Origin: Tremella fuciformis
Taxonomy: Eukaryota > Basidiomycota > Tremellomycetes > Tremellales > Tremellaceae
Assembly (NCBI GenBank): GCA_032768795.1
Contig: CP136490.1
Coordinates: 6,634,001-6,698,000 of the forward strand
Direction: 5' to 3'
Length of the DNA stretch: 64,000 nt
Shown here: positions 10,419 through 21,041 of the stretch, piece after piece
Numbering within the stretch: the first letter of the stretch is position 1
Layout of the letters: every line of letters starts with the position of its first letter
Translations under genes and position numbers: made by a program
Notes under the pieces: model-generated
Databases searched by the model: none
Told to the model about the DNA's origin: nothing
What the model saw: only the letters and a program-made list of their open reading frames with translations

Positions 10419-12186
10419 TCACGCAAGACCGCCAGTATGCCTCGAGTCATTGATCACCTCGTCGGCCTGTGCTACGCCATTGGATCCGCTGGCGTGTGAT
10501 CCCGTCTCATCGACCGGGCCATCTGGAGTGGCGACCACCGTCGGTTTAACGACAGGCTCGGCTGGTGATGTTTCACCATTCTGCGTGGAGTGGTCCACTC
10601 CGTTTGGCTCATCCCCATTCGCCGGCTCCTTCTCCCGTGCTTCCGCCAGACCCTGCCGTCCTATTGGGGACAGTCCGACAGCGGGAGTCTGTGCTGGTCT
10701 CGCTTTCGGCTTCTCTCTCGCTCCGGCCAGACCAATGCGGCCAATGGGCGATTTGCCGACAGGTGGCATCCTGGTCGGAGTCAACCCAGGAGTCTTGGCG
10801 GTCGTGGGTGATCTCGAGGCGGCTCGGGCGCTGCTACCTATAGGCGTTGGCTTCGGCTTGTCCTTGGTTTCCACCTTTGGCGAAGCCGCGGCGGCCCTCG
10901 CTCGTGATGCCGCTGTGCCCTGCAGCAACCTGGACGAAGTACCGCTCGTGCTGGTCGGAGGTTTACTTGGGGTGGTGATGTCCCGCTTCGGAGCTGTGAA
11001 TGGGGCGGAAGGGCTAGCTGACCCTGCTCGTCCATACACACCCGACAGCCTGCTCCCGCTCGCACGTCCGAGCGATAAACTCTGCCTCTTCTTCTCGGGA
11101 CTTTCGGGACTTTGTGAGATGGATGCAGTGCGCTGTTTCGCAAGAAAGGAAGCTGTCGGCTTTGAAGGTGTGCCCGTGAGGTGGGGCTTGAGCGGCGCAG
11201 GTATGGGTCCTTGAGCGGATCCTGGTGTAGGACGGGAAGCAGCGGGCCCTGTCATGGCCGGTACGAGAGGCGTGGCGGGCGACCTAGAAGTTGCTGAGGC
11301 TGTTGAGGAGGGGAGGCGTCGTGAAGAGGTCGTGCTCGCACCAGATGGGCGGCGAGCCGAGGGCGTAGTCTTGTTCGTGGTTGTGGTCGGTTTCGTGATT
11401 GTGGGCGTGTCTGTGGGTGCAGGCGTACTTGCACTTTTCGTCGTGGATGTTGGTTGGGAGGGTGCGGGCGTCTTCTTGGTCGTTGGAGATATGTGCGAGG
11501 GTCCAGCTTTGGTGGAACTACCCGGGGTAGGTTGAGGGTTTCTGACCGGAGTGCGAGAGGCTGTCGGCGAGGGGAGAGACCCGTTAGGTGCAGTCTTTGT
11601 GGCAGGCGACTTAGACGTAGCCGCGGTCCCGTTCGAAGCCTTAGCGTTGACAGGCGAGGGGGTCGTCTTCGATTTTGAGGCAGTTGTCGTTTTTGGGGGA
11701 GTCCCACCTTCGACCGGCTCTTGCTTCTCTGTTGGTGCTCCTGCTAGAGAAGCGCCTGAATTGCTGGACAGACGTCGTGTGGGCGGCTCGTCGACTCCAT
11801 TGCTCGTCGAGGGCTCCTTCGCAGCCTCGTCCTCGAGCTTCAAGTCCTGCAAGACCTCTTCCATCGCCGTCTCCTTCTCCGACCCAGCCTCTTTCCCAGC
11901 TAGCGAGCCATTCGGCTCGTCTCGCTGGTCGGCGCTACTGCTTTTGGACACCGGCGCCGGCTGCACATCGCCAACCGAGGGAACACCATAGCTGGACGTC
12001 CGCCTCGAGGCCGTGCCGCTGGGGCGTGGCCCGCGTCCTGCTTCGCGAGCCTGGACCTCCTTGTCCCGATCGGCGGCAGTCTGAAAGCGAGCCACGAGGG
12101 CCGACACCTGTCTATCAGCGTGTTAGTACTTGCGTGCGGCAGAAGAGGCTCACACTGCCTTGCGACCGTTCCACCGGGAGAGGCAT
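10419..12186 (-). CDS. Ser/Thr/Pro-rich disordered protein of unknown function
   Basis: Two exons on the minus strand: 12154-12186 (MPLPVERSQGS) and 10419-12107, joined across a 46-nt GTGAGC...ACAG intron with TACTAAC and CTGAT words, giving 573 residues. After a short start (VSALVARFQTAADRD) the protein is almost entirely low complexity: Ser, Thr, Pro, Ala and Lys/Arg. Near the C-terminus two repeats read SPIGRIGLAGAREK and SPIGRQGLAEAREK. There is no signal peptide or membrane span. Such composition occurs in cytoskeleton-associated and scaffold proteins, but I see no diagnostic domain. It ends 190 bp from the convergent SDR gene. Confidence 0.7.
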
Positions 12187-12818
12187 GGCTGTCACTGGAC
12201 CGTGTGCAACTGAGCAGTTGGCAGACGATGGGGACGAGCCAGAGGCGGGCGAGAGGAGGTGTCAAGCTCTTTCCTCCCAGCCCCCTTGAGCGCTGTCTAT
12301 GTGTCGTGGGTGAGCCGTTGCAGATGGGAAAGGAGGTGTGGTCGTGCAGGACGGTCGCTTGGACCAACCGGGTACTCGTTTGGCGCGGGGCACGGGTGGC
12401 AATGTGGCGGGCGATGTGGCGTCCGAAAGGTACACGAGCTCTGCTGCCGTAGAGTCACTGAGGTGTGTGGCCGTAGCAGCTATGCTACAGGACGGTCCAA
12501 GGGCCATCGCCTACTCGTCGGCGCAACTGAGCTTTAATCAGCGTCCACTCCGGCCTCCCTGGGCAAGCGCACAAATGCGAAGCTGTCGCCTTCTAAACCA
12601 TCAACACCCGAACAAGCATGCCATCGTGTCTGGCTGTTGGCTCTCAATACTCTTTGCGAATGAGCTGACACCAGATGCCGAAGCAATCAATGCATGTTTC
12701 GAAAAAGATGTAAAACCAAGAACCCCAAAAAGACGGAAAGAAGCAACGGGCACTGATCCGAGGATGGACTGGCTCCGCCGACGACGTGTTCTGTGGCTCC
12801 ATCTTCGCTGCTTGTCAG
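12187..12818. other. Intergenic region upstream of the disordered-protein gene
   Basis: The stretch between two minus-strand genes probably contains the promoter of the gene at 10419-12186 and the 3' flank of the gene at 12819-13653. A short frame at 12601-12834 could be an alternative last exon of the latter (acceptor GACTGACAAG), but nothing in it looks conserved. Confidence 0.4.
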
Positions 12819-13653
12819 TCAGAATGCCGCGCACGGTAATCTACAGACTGACGCGTTGTTTCCAGACGTGTGTGGCACCGCTGTGAAAGGCGAGACGATC
12901 GACGAGGAGATCTGGTATTCCAAGCCAGTAGTCGTGCCTCCGGCGGCAGAAGCTGAAGTGACCGTCGATTGAGGGGATGTGCCGATAGAGCTGCCCGTCC
13001 CGGAAGCTGCTGCGGAGGCGGACAGGCTCGAAGAGCTCGAGGAAGATCCAGGCATCAGACTGCCATGAGTGCCATCTCGGACCCCGTTGGGCTTCACTTA
13101 CGGTTCCCCCTCAACCATGACAAAGTCAAGATCAAGGTCTCTTCGTCAGCCCTATCTCGCGATTGTGTGAAGATACGAACAGACGACTGGATACCCTGCA
13201 CTATTTTCGCCGGCGTTCTTCCAGCACTCGTTGGTCAACGTGATGGAATGTTGGCCGTCAGCCAAGTTGGTGCCGTTATAGATCGGGAATTGAAATCGCT
13301 GTCCAGTCTTTTGCTCGCCATCGATGAAAATCTTGTCGCCCGAGTCGATGTAGACCGAATACCAGCCATGACTGTCGTCAGCCTCGCAACCCGGTCAGTC
13401 AAGTCCCCTCACTTGAAACGCCTAGCCCCATAGAGCCAGACTGCATTCCCTGAGAATGTGAATGTGACACTATCTCCGGACGTTGTCGTCATGTGAAATG
13501 TCGAGGAAGAATAGTTGCTGACGTTGGAATCATCTGTATGAAATCAGACCGATCCACTTCAGGCCCGGCTGGCTCACTCGGATGATCGGTCGTCCAATTC
13601 CCGTTATAGATGAGGTATGGCGAGTCATCCTCGAGCTTCAGGATAGAGGACAT
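12819..13653 (-). CDS. Small beta-sandwich-like fungal surface-type protein
   Basis: Five exons on the minus strand (13578-13653, 13413-13533, 13195-13371, 13102-13140, 12819-13059) join in frame to 217 residues. The pattern is that of a common basidiomycete family with a galactose-binding-like fold: an N-terminal DDSPYLIYNGNW, then STFHMTTTSGDSVTFTF, SGNAVWLYGARRFNHGWYSV, a segment around QFPIYNGTNLADGQHSITL, and LDLDFVMVEGEP closing the domain. Members are often secreted or membrane-bound with a Ser-rich stalk. Here a Ser/Ala/Gly/Thr-rich tail follows (residues 140-200), but no signal peptide or clear membrane span is visible. The last exon ends in LPCAAF, and a different 3' end is possible. 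Function is unknown. Confidence 0.7.
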
Positions 13654-13796
13654 GGTCAAGTAAGCTCCATCGAGATGAATGCAGATGTAGGTTGATCGAA
13701 TGCCAGCATGCCAGTTGTGGACGCGTGGGCTACTGGATTCGCTCAGACGGCGTTCGGCGAGAGAGATGCCCTTGATGGCGCCCCTGAGGCCCGTTG

Positions 13797-14821
13797 TCAT
13801 CCCTTTGCAGCTCCTTTCTTGCGGACAGCCTTTGGAACGAACGCCAGGCTGTCGAGCAAAGCTGTGGCGAGATCGTCCATCTGCACATCCCGCGAGTCAA
13901 CCGGGGCTACAGTAGCCCTTGGCATGTCCGCGAGAAGCTCGGGCTCGACCAAAGGCAGCGCTTTCCGGGGGTTGTCAGGCGTTTTCCGGGGTCGGATCAT
14001 GCTGATGGCTAGCCCATCCTGTTGGGCGATCTGGTTCAGCTAGGACGTCAGCTTTGGCTGACATAGCGCTAAAGAGCGTACGCCGTGATTTGTCACCGCA
14101 AAGAAGTATTCGGGCGGATACTCTACGCAATCAGCACGGACGCATCTAAGCAAGCCAAAGGTACGAACTATGCTTGTCGATGAGATGTCTCCTGCGCTTC
14201 TGAGGCGTCAGGAAGCACCTGTCGCACTGATCTTTGGGGAGGAAACATTGGAACTATATTCTTTTAGCTCCATCGTGTCGAGGGGCTTGTGACCCACTAT
14301 CTTCTCGCCGCGACTTTGTCGTTCCTTTGCTATTGGGTCATGCGTCTCAACATAGTGCTAATGCCTCAGTGTATCATTCAATGTTTTTGGGTAAGAGAAC
14401 ACACCAGATCGAGCAGCCTCTCCTCCGGAAACACCTTTTGGCATTCTCGCATGAGCTTGTGGCCCCGCGATGTACCAAAGCTCTCCGGTACTCTGCGTGC
14501 TTGACTGTCAGGTGCCTTTTCCGGCTTGACACGGACCGGGTGGTGGCATATCCACCGGTGATAGCTTTCGTGATGCCGTTCGAGCTCATCTTGCGTCGCG
14601 AATGAGTTTGTGAAGCCAGGCTGGGAGCAGGTCGGGGGAAGAGTGCAGATGAAGTCCAAGTCTCGGTTGGGCGAAGCTCTCCTGAACTTGGGCGGTGGCG
14701 AGGGTGATGCGCTCCCCTCTGCCCCGGGTGAGGAGCCCACAGAGGAGGCCGAAGAAGAAGACAGCGATCTGGCGCGCTTCCTCGGCACGTCCGTGTCCAT
14801 TGCTGCTGGCCCTGCGCTCAA
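13797..14821 (-). CDS. ZNF511-like C2H2 zinc-finger protein
   Basis: Five exons (14405-14821, 14298-14357, 14169-14253, 14082-14122, 13797-14039) give 281 residues. Order: acidic/Ser-rich start with basic PRKRAR; a first finger with Cys (FICTLPPTCSQPGF) and His (ELERHHESYH); ECQKVFPEERLLDLHYVETH as the second finger; DPIAKERQSRGEKI; then CFLPKDQCDRCFLTPQKRRR with HLIDKH; and HKYPPEYFFAVTNHG. This arrangement is that of the eukaryotic ZNF511 family. That family is poorly characterised; a nuclear, nucleic-acid-binding role is inferred. A second in-frame ATG at residue 8 could be the start. A further 33-nt in-frame intron in exon 1 cannot be excluded. Confidence 0.8.
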
Positions 14822-15192
14822 GTCGGACGCATGTGTGGTCGAAGAAGCCTTTGCATGGCAAAACAGCTAGAAAGGTGAGTGAACGTCCTCCACCGAGCAC
14901 TTCTATAGCTTGGATGCCACATTGAGTGAAATGCCGAAGTTCCGATGCCACTCAGGCGGGGTCAGCGGTGCGGCCACGGGTAGGTCTTCTAACCTCTCAT
15001 TCCTCCCCAATCGACCCGCTCTCCTCCAAGCAGCCTCCTCAGCAGGTGAGTGCGACGACCAAGCACCCGAAACCCCCCCGCTCGCTATCCTCGATACGTC
15101 GCAGAGCATATCAGCTGTGTCCGGGTGTATCGGACGAAGCTTGGCCTGGCGGCACGTTCGACCGATCCACTGACGTGCAGCTCCTATTCACC
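14822..15192. promoter_or_regulatory. Divergent promoter between the zinc-finger gene and V-ATPase subunit c
   Basis: The 371-bp region separates two start codons on opposite strands, so it must hold both promoters. I see no TATA box or well-known site. The part near 15000-15180 is C-rich, as in leaders of strongly expressed genes. Confidence 0.45.
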
Positions 15193-15942
15193 ATGGCCAC
15201 CACCGCCGAGCTCTGCCCGGTGTACGCACCCTTCTTCGGCGCGATGGGGTGCACATCCGCCATCGTCTTCACCTGCATTGGCGCCGCGTGAGTACTACAA
15301 TGCTTGTAGAGAGCATGCGGGCGGGCGACCGGGACGAAGGTTGACAAAGGGACAGATACGGGACTGCCAAGTCTGGCGTGGGTATCTCTGCCATGGCGGT
15401 GCTCCGACCGGACCTCTTGATGAAGTGTGTGATTCCCGTCGTCATGGCTGGTATCATTGCCATTGTGAGTTCACCTACCATATACGACTTGAAGGGTAGC
15501 TGACAAGCAGTACGGTCTCGTGGTGTCCGTCTTGATCTCGGGCGGTTGTGAGCTTCCGGATTGAAGGGTGAAGGAACACGTCTCACAAGCAGTGACATCC
15601 CCTATGCCCCTGTACACCGGTTTCATCCAATTCGGCGCTGGTCTCTCGGTCGGTCTCGCGGGTCTCGCCGCCGGGTTCGCCATTGGTATCGTCGGTGACG
15701 CTGGTGTGCGCGGCACAGCCCAACAGCCCCGACTTTACGTCGGAATGGTCAGCTTCCGACTCATACTCGGAGCATGAGCTGACATACAAGATTCTTATCC
15801 TCATTTTCGCGGAAGTCTTGGGTCTCTACGGCCTCATCGTCGCCCTCATCCTCAACACCAACTCGACCGTCGACTACCAGGTGCGCACCAGCCATGTTTC
15901 ATAGCACATTTACTGACGCGTCAGTGCTCGATCGCCAGCTAG
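15193..15942 (+). CDS. VMA3: V-type H+-ATPase proteolipid subunit c
   Basis: Six exons (15193-15287, 15356-15464, 15511-15547, 15593-15747, 15791-15880, 15925-15942) encode 167 residues. It builds the c-ring of the Vo sector of the vacuolar proton pump. The protein shows four hydrophobic helices, the start [38 protein letters not shown] after helix 1, [20 protein letters not shown] in helix 3, and the proton-carrying glutamate in [10 protein letters not shown] (residue 140). Length is that of fungal Vma3. The last exon has only six codons (CSIAS plus stop). The related subunit c' (Vma11) is an alternative, but the sequence is closest to Vma3. Confidence 0.93.
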
Positions 15943-16433
15943 ATTCCCCCACCCATGTCGATATAAACCTCTCCCCGGCTCCGGCCACTTGCATCTCTCA
16001 CACGATACATGGCACACGGCCGCCCTCCTCTCCCTCGACCCGCAAGGTTGTCCTTGACCCAAGCGCATGAAAGTAGAAGAAACCGTTCACAGACTTGGGA
16101 TGCATGAATGTAGCCCTTGCAAGTAGGAGGGTGCCATGGATGCAGACCAGCTAAAAAGGCACCGTCCACCCTGAGTGGCCGGTGGGCTGGCGGAACTGCC
16201 GCAATGGAGTGCCCGTGCGCCACAGCATTGAAGTTGACATTGAGATATCGACTCTCACGACAAGTGCATCACACTGACTGCTCACTCTGCCTACAAAGAA
16301 TCTACTACGACACGCGACACGCTACGACGACGCCATGACAACCTGTTCTGATCTGAAGAGAGACTAGTCTAGATTGTGCACCACCCCTCCGGTCTCACTC
16401 CACCTCCGATGCAAACTGCAACATTTCGTGCGC
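15943..16433. other. Convergent 3' intergenic region
   Basis: The stretch between the end of VMA3 (plus) and the end of the permease (minus) holds the 3' untranslated regions of both. No gene or repeat is visible. Confidence 0.5.
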
Positions 16434-18254
16434 TCAGGCGGCCACAGGCTCGATCCTGTCGGCGTACGTGCGCTTCTCGGGGTCGTCGACCTCCTCGGGC
16501 GTGCCGGCGTACGGGACGGGCGCGCCGTCGTACCCGTAGTCGAGCATGTCGTGGACGGGCTCGTCGATGATCGACGTGTGCGGCGGGAAGAAGCGGTTGA
16601 GGACGAGGTAGATGGACACGGCGAGCAGGTCGCCGACAATGTTGCTCAGCTGGTAGACGTACGAGTAGCCGCCGATGCCGACGCTCGAGTTGATGGCGTT
16701 GATCATGCCGGGGAGGTTGACGGCAATGGCGACGCCGAGGGCGGTGTAGGCGCGCCAGTTCCAGCCCTTGGAGAAGCGGTAGATGCCGTCGGGCTTGTAG
16801 AGCTCGTAGATGTTGAGCTTGCGCTTCTTGATGATGAAGAAGTCGACGCAGAGCAGGGCGGCCATGGGCGCGAGCACGATCGAGTACGACGACATGAAGT
16901 TGAGGAAGTTGATCGCGTTCGCGAGCACCTTCCACGGCGCAAAGCCGAACACGCCGATCGTGATCGAGATGAGCTGCCCGCGCTTGATGTTGATGTACTT
17001 GGGCGCGAGCGACGTCATGTCGTTGGCGGCCGAGATCGAGTTGGCCGTGATGTTGGTGGTGACGTTGGCGAGGGCCCAGATGATGCCGGCAAAGAACATG
17101 GCCGCGCGCCCGGCGTGCGTGCCGTTCCACTTGGCGATCACCTCGTACTGCTGGTAGAGCGCCTCGTCGTAGATGGCGTAGCAGCACGCGGCGGTGATGG
17201 CGCCGATGATGGAGATGAGCGCGTACAGGAGCGGGATGGCGGTGAGCTGGACGTAGGCCGCCGACGGCTTCTTGCAGTACCGCGAAAAGTCGCCAATGTT
17301 GAGCGAGAGCGTCGCCCACGTGCCCATGGCGGCGGTGGTCGCGCTCATAAAGGCGCTGTAGCGCTCCTTGCCCGCGGGCGCGCGGTTGGACAGGCTGGTG
17401 AGCGCCGCCGAGAGGTCGCCCTGCTTCTTGGCCTGCTGGACGGCCCAGATGAGGGTGCCGAACGCGACGGCGGGCACGAGCACGGCCTTGATGCGGAAGA
17501 CCCACTTGAGCTTGGAGGGGTGGACAAAGACGAGCGGCAGCTGCAGCAGCCAGAAGAGGAAGAAGGACAAAAAGTCGGCGCTGGTCATGCCCTGGCTGGC
17601 GGGAATGCTGTTGTGCAGGTTGGCATAGGACGGCCAGATGGCGAGGATGACCTGGGTGATGAAGGCGCCGCCGGACCACGAGTTGATGGACAGCCAGAAA
17701 CAGGCGATGACCATGCGCGAGAAGACGGCGAACTTGCTACCCCAGTACCCGAACACGGAGCGCGAGGTGACAGCGAAGGGCGTGTGGATGGTGGCACCGA
17801 TCATACCGTTCACTGGGGGGTCAGTTTGGGCCGTAGAAGGAGAGCGGGGACTGACAAGTGGTAGGGATGGCGACGAGGAAACCGCCGAGACACGAGGCGA
17901 GGACGGCCTCGTACCAGGTGAGGCCGAGCGAGATGAACGAGGCGATGGTACCCCACGAACCGGGGTTGATCAGGTCGGAACACCAGTCTGGAGTCAGCGG
18001 CTGCGCTGCCGCGTTGGCCGGAAGCTGGGGAGGGCTCACAGAGGAAGAGGGTGGCACTGGTCCACGTGCGCCATTCAGGCGGGGTCGGGTCCATATCTGG
18101 GGGTGAGCGGAATTTCTTCGGCGGGCAGGTCACACGACTCACCCTTGTTGGAGTAGACATCGTCGGGGGCGATACAGCTCTCCTCCTTGGGCAGCACCCA
18201 GGAGGACGGCTGCGTCAAGCGCGCCTTTACTTTTTCCGTGTCGACAATGCCCAT
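16434..18254 (-). CDS. NCS1-family (Fur type) nucleobase/allantoin permease
   Basis: Four exons on the minus strand (18143-18254, 18040-18096, 17856-17987, 16434-17812) join to 559 residues. This is a plasma-membrane cation symporter of the nucleobase-cation-symport-1 family, with about 12 hydrophobic helices. Diagnostic stretches are the N-terminal WCSDLINPGSWGTIASFISL, GMIGATIHTPFAV, CFWLSINSWSGG, and NIGDFSRYCKKPSAA, plus TNITANSISAANDMTSL. The Fur-type pattern points to uracil, uridine, allantoin or a related compound. The divergent neighbour is a xanthine dioxygenase gene, which makes a purine or purine breakdown product the likely substrate; that is inference. Possible GATA-factor sites lie in the shared upstream region. 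Confidence 0.88.
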
Positions 18255-19249
18255 GGCGGATGCTGCGCGGGAGGTGGGGTGGGTGCCAGTATTTCACAAG
18301 GTTGGCTGGCCAACTTGAGCTCTGCCTTTTCAGAGACTCGACGAGAAGAGAGAAATGTCGGTGACTACAAGGGAAGAGGTGCGGCAGGGAGCGGGTGGGG
18401 CTGTATATGTATGTATGTGCTCGGGAGGATAGTCCGCACGGATAAGAGAGGAGGGAGGGAAGGGGAGGAGGAGGGATCGACCGGGTGTGTGTCATAGGAA
18501 CATTTTAGGCCACGCTCGTCTCGAGCGATGCCCAGTAGCCAGCGCGGAGGGGAGACGAGGTCTGGGATTGGTGGAGCGCAGATGGACCAGACTCTATGCA
18601 AGGGAAAAGATACGTTCCTCTGGCTCTCTGCTCTCTCTGGCTGACCATGGGTGGGTGTTCCTGGAGAGAGTGACTAAAGGGAGATAAGGGAATGTCATCG
18701 AGATGCAGAGGGAAGGGCGGGGGATCTCTCCCGTGTGTGGTGTGTAGCACAGACCATGGTCGAGTATGGGTGGATCTGACCCGTCGACCCACGCTACGCT
18801 GCTTCGCTTGTGCAGCTCCTGGAAGAAATTCGCTTATCGCCCTGGTCAGTCACCTGGAGTGTTCATGGACGTGCGCCATGCCGATTCGACCGGGTGGAGG
18901 ACACAGAGATAAGCCATTCCTCTCCTCTCATGCCTCGTCACAATTCACCACGACTCTTTCCAGACTAAGGCGTGCACTCGCGCGTGGTTCGCAGTCGCCA
19001 GTTCATCGAACAGCAGCGGGTCCAGAATGTAGACTCGCGGGTAAAGCGGAAGCCTGGCCACTGACAGATGCATGGCATTGGCGAGGCATGGAAGGAAGAA
19101 GCGTGGATCTGGTCGGGCAGGGCGATCCGACCGGCCGTCGGAAACACGCCGATCTTTCCTCTGTCCTCTGTCCTCCTGACGTGAAGGATGAACATTTTTG
19201 GCACATTCGAGTGACTGACGAGGACACACTGTGACACAGACTCGGCAAC
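18255..19249. promoter_or_regulatory. Shared divergent promoter of the permease and xanA genes
   Basis: The 995-bp region carries three HGATAR words, the binding motif of nitrogen GATA activators: AGATAA at 18682-18687, CGATAA on the minus strand (TTATCG at 18834-18839) and AGATAA at 18907-18912. Purine-use genes in fungi are commonly controlled by such activators under nitrogen limitation. A purine-rich run lies at about 18440-18480. The inverted repeat near 19126 is listed separately. Confidence 0.5.
19126..19142. promoter_or_regulatory. Inverted repeat TCCGAC-N5-GTCGGA upstream of xanA
   Basis: Two perfect 6-bp arms, TCCGAC and GTCGGA, flank 5 bp and lie about 108 bp before the xanA ATG. 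Spaced CGG-type inverted repeats are the usual targets of Zn2Cys6 activators. The purine activator UaY of Aspergillus binds TCGG-N6-CCGA; the orientation here is CCGA-N7-TCGG, so it is not the same site. Role inferred. Confidence 0.35.
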
Positions 19250-20749
19250 ATGGCCATCGCCGCCTCGCACTATGCGTACAAGCCCATGGGGCTGCCCAAG
19301 ACATGCGACGCCGGGCGACTGCAAGGCTTCGGCGTGCAGGTGGAGGGGTTCGACCCGGATGCTCTGACGCCAGAGAAGGCTGAAGAGCTGCACGACCAGC
19401 TCTTGCGCGTGAGCCGGTCGCTGAATTGCACAGCAGGGGTGGGGAGCTAAGGGCAGCACTCGGTGTTGCTGTTCAAAAAGGCCAAGATGAACCCGCGGCA
19501 GGTATACGCTCTAACACGGGTGAGTGGGACGCAATGTGCTGGGTGCTGGGTCGGACGCGTCTGACGGGCAGGCGTTCGACCCGCATGCCGAGGAGTACGG
19601 CCACGACAACGATCGCACGGGCAAGCAGAAGGAGTCTATCCTCAGGACAGACGGCGTGTTCATCCCGTACCAGCCGCAAGTGCAGCTATTGGGCAACGGG
19701 CAGGTGCACGGGACGCACGAGGGCTTGGTGGACGTGAGCACTACGAACTTTGGCGAGTACATCGAGGCTGAGGACAGCCCCTGCTCAAGCACCCCACGCA
19801 TAGGACATTCCATAAGAACCCCGTGTCCGAGGAAGAAGACCGAGCGGGCATCACGCGTTTCTACCGCTGGTCAGTCTCGACCAAGGGTGGAGAGAGGGGG
19901 GGTCCCTGACGGAGCAGGCATATCGACGCGGCGCTCTACGATCGGTGTCCGCCGCGCGCCACATGCCTGTATGCCATTAAGACGCCTTCGGGGTCGTACC
20001 AGACCCTGCGGTACGACGACGGGACCGGCGACGAGCTGCAAGTTCCCGTAGGCGGCACGGCGTGTACGTCCCGGCTTCCCTGAAGTGAGTGCTTGGGAGA
20101 GCTGATGGTCGTAGTCATCAGCGGGCAGACCGCATTCGATGTCCTCCCGCCCGCACTGAAAAGCCTGGCGGTGCGGACGACCGTGCAATACGCCCCGCAC
20201 CCATACGTGTGGATGTCCAAGGCGCACGCGCTGCCGACCGGCCTCGGCCTCGAGACGGAGGGGCTGGAGATACCCCTGGACGAGCTGCCAGAGTGGGACG
20301 AGGGCAAGATCAAGCGGTACCCCGTGTGCTGGAAGAACGCAGCGACGGGCGCGCTGCACTTGCAGGTGCACCCGTGTGGGGCGCACGTTTTGCACGTTGC
20401 GCCTCAGCCGGGGGCGGAGCTCTTTCCCGAGGGAGCGACTGTTAGTGATCTGAAAGAGGTCCGGGAGTGGTTGTACAAGTTGCAGAGGCCCGGCATCTCT
20501 CCAGAGGTGAGCTTTCTCTCCTTGCTCTTTCCCATCTGGCGTTACTTTTTTGCGGACAGCTGAGACCAGCTTGTCATTACGCAAGACTGGGAAGAAGGCG
20601 ACCTGGTCGTCTTCAACAATCGAGGCGTCTTGCATTCCGTCCTTGGCGCGCTCGGACCGGAACACCCGCGCATGTTCTACCAGTGCAACTTTGCCGCGTC
20701 AGACGAACCTGTCGGGCCTACACGAGAGGACGTGGCGCGCTGGGCCTGA
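19250..20749 (+). CDS. xanA: Alpha-ketoglutarate-dependent xanthine dioxygenase (XanA type)
   Basis: Seven exons (19250-19408, 19457-19519, 19572-19733, 19778-19869, 19918-20063, 20115-20506, 20570-20749) give 397 residues. The enzyme hydroxylates xanthine to uric acid with Fe(II), oxygen and alpha-ketoglutarate, a fungal substitute for xanthine dehydrogenase. Family stretches include HAEEYGHDNDRTGKQKESIL, HPTHRTFHKNPVSEEEDRAG, RFYRWHIDAALYDRCPPRAT and QTLRYDDGTGDEL, and the end VARWA is typical of XanA. The iron ligands are His160 and Asp162 (HID) and His360 (NNRGVLH). All are present, so the gene looks functional. It is divergent from a nucleobase permease, suggesting a purine-use pair. A less specific TauD-family dioxygenase is the only alternative. 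Confidence 0.92.
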
Positions 20750-21041
20750 ACGAATGATTGTAGTACAGTCGAGTTGTATGCATTTTCGAAGCCTTGCCGT
20801 AGTCCTCCACTGGCGTGTTTGACCGGACTCGGATCGCTTGTGATCCTCGATGTATTGCGGTCACGAGTACTTGCCCACACTATGCTCTGAGCAGCGACCT
20901 CGATCTCAACTCCCGGGTTCGGTCGTAGACTGTCAATAATCTCCTCGATTTTTACTCCTCGTCAGTATTCCGTACCTTCCACAGCTATGCAGATGTATCC
21001 ATAAACATGAATTGCTTGTTTCAACATAGGTACTCGGCGTC

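Noticed and set aside
10450..11214. 254-residue plus-strand frame opposite the disordered-protein gene
   Set aside because: Antisense of a Ser/Thr/Pro-rich gene whose splice junction and start are well supported on the minus strand.
16374..17864. 496-residue plus-strand open frame opposite the permease
   Set aside because: Antisense shadow of GC-rich permease codons; Val/Asp/Gly/Arg-rich composition with no domain.
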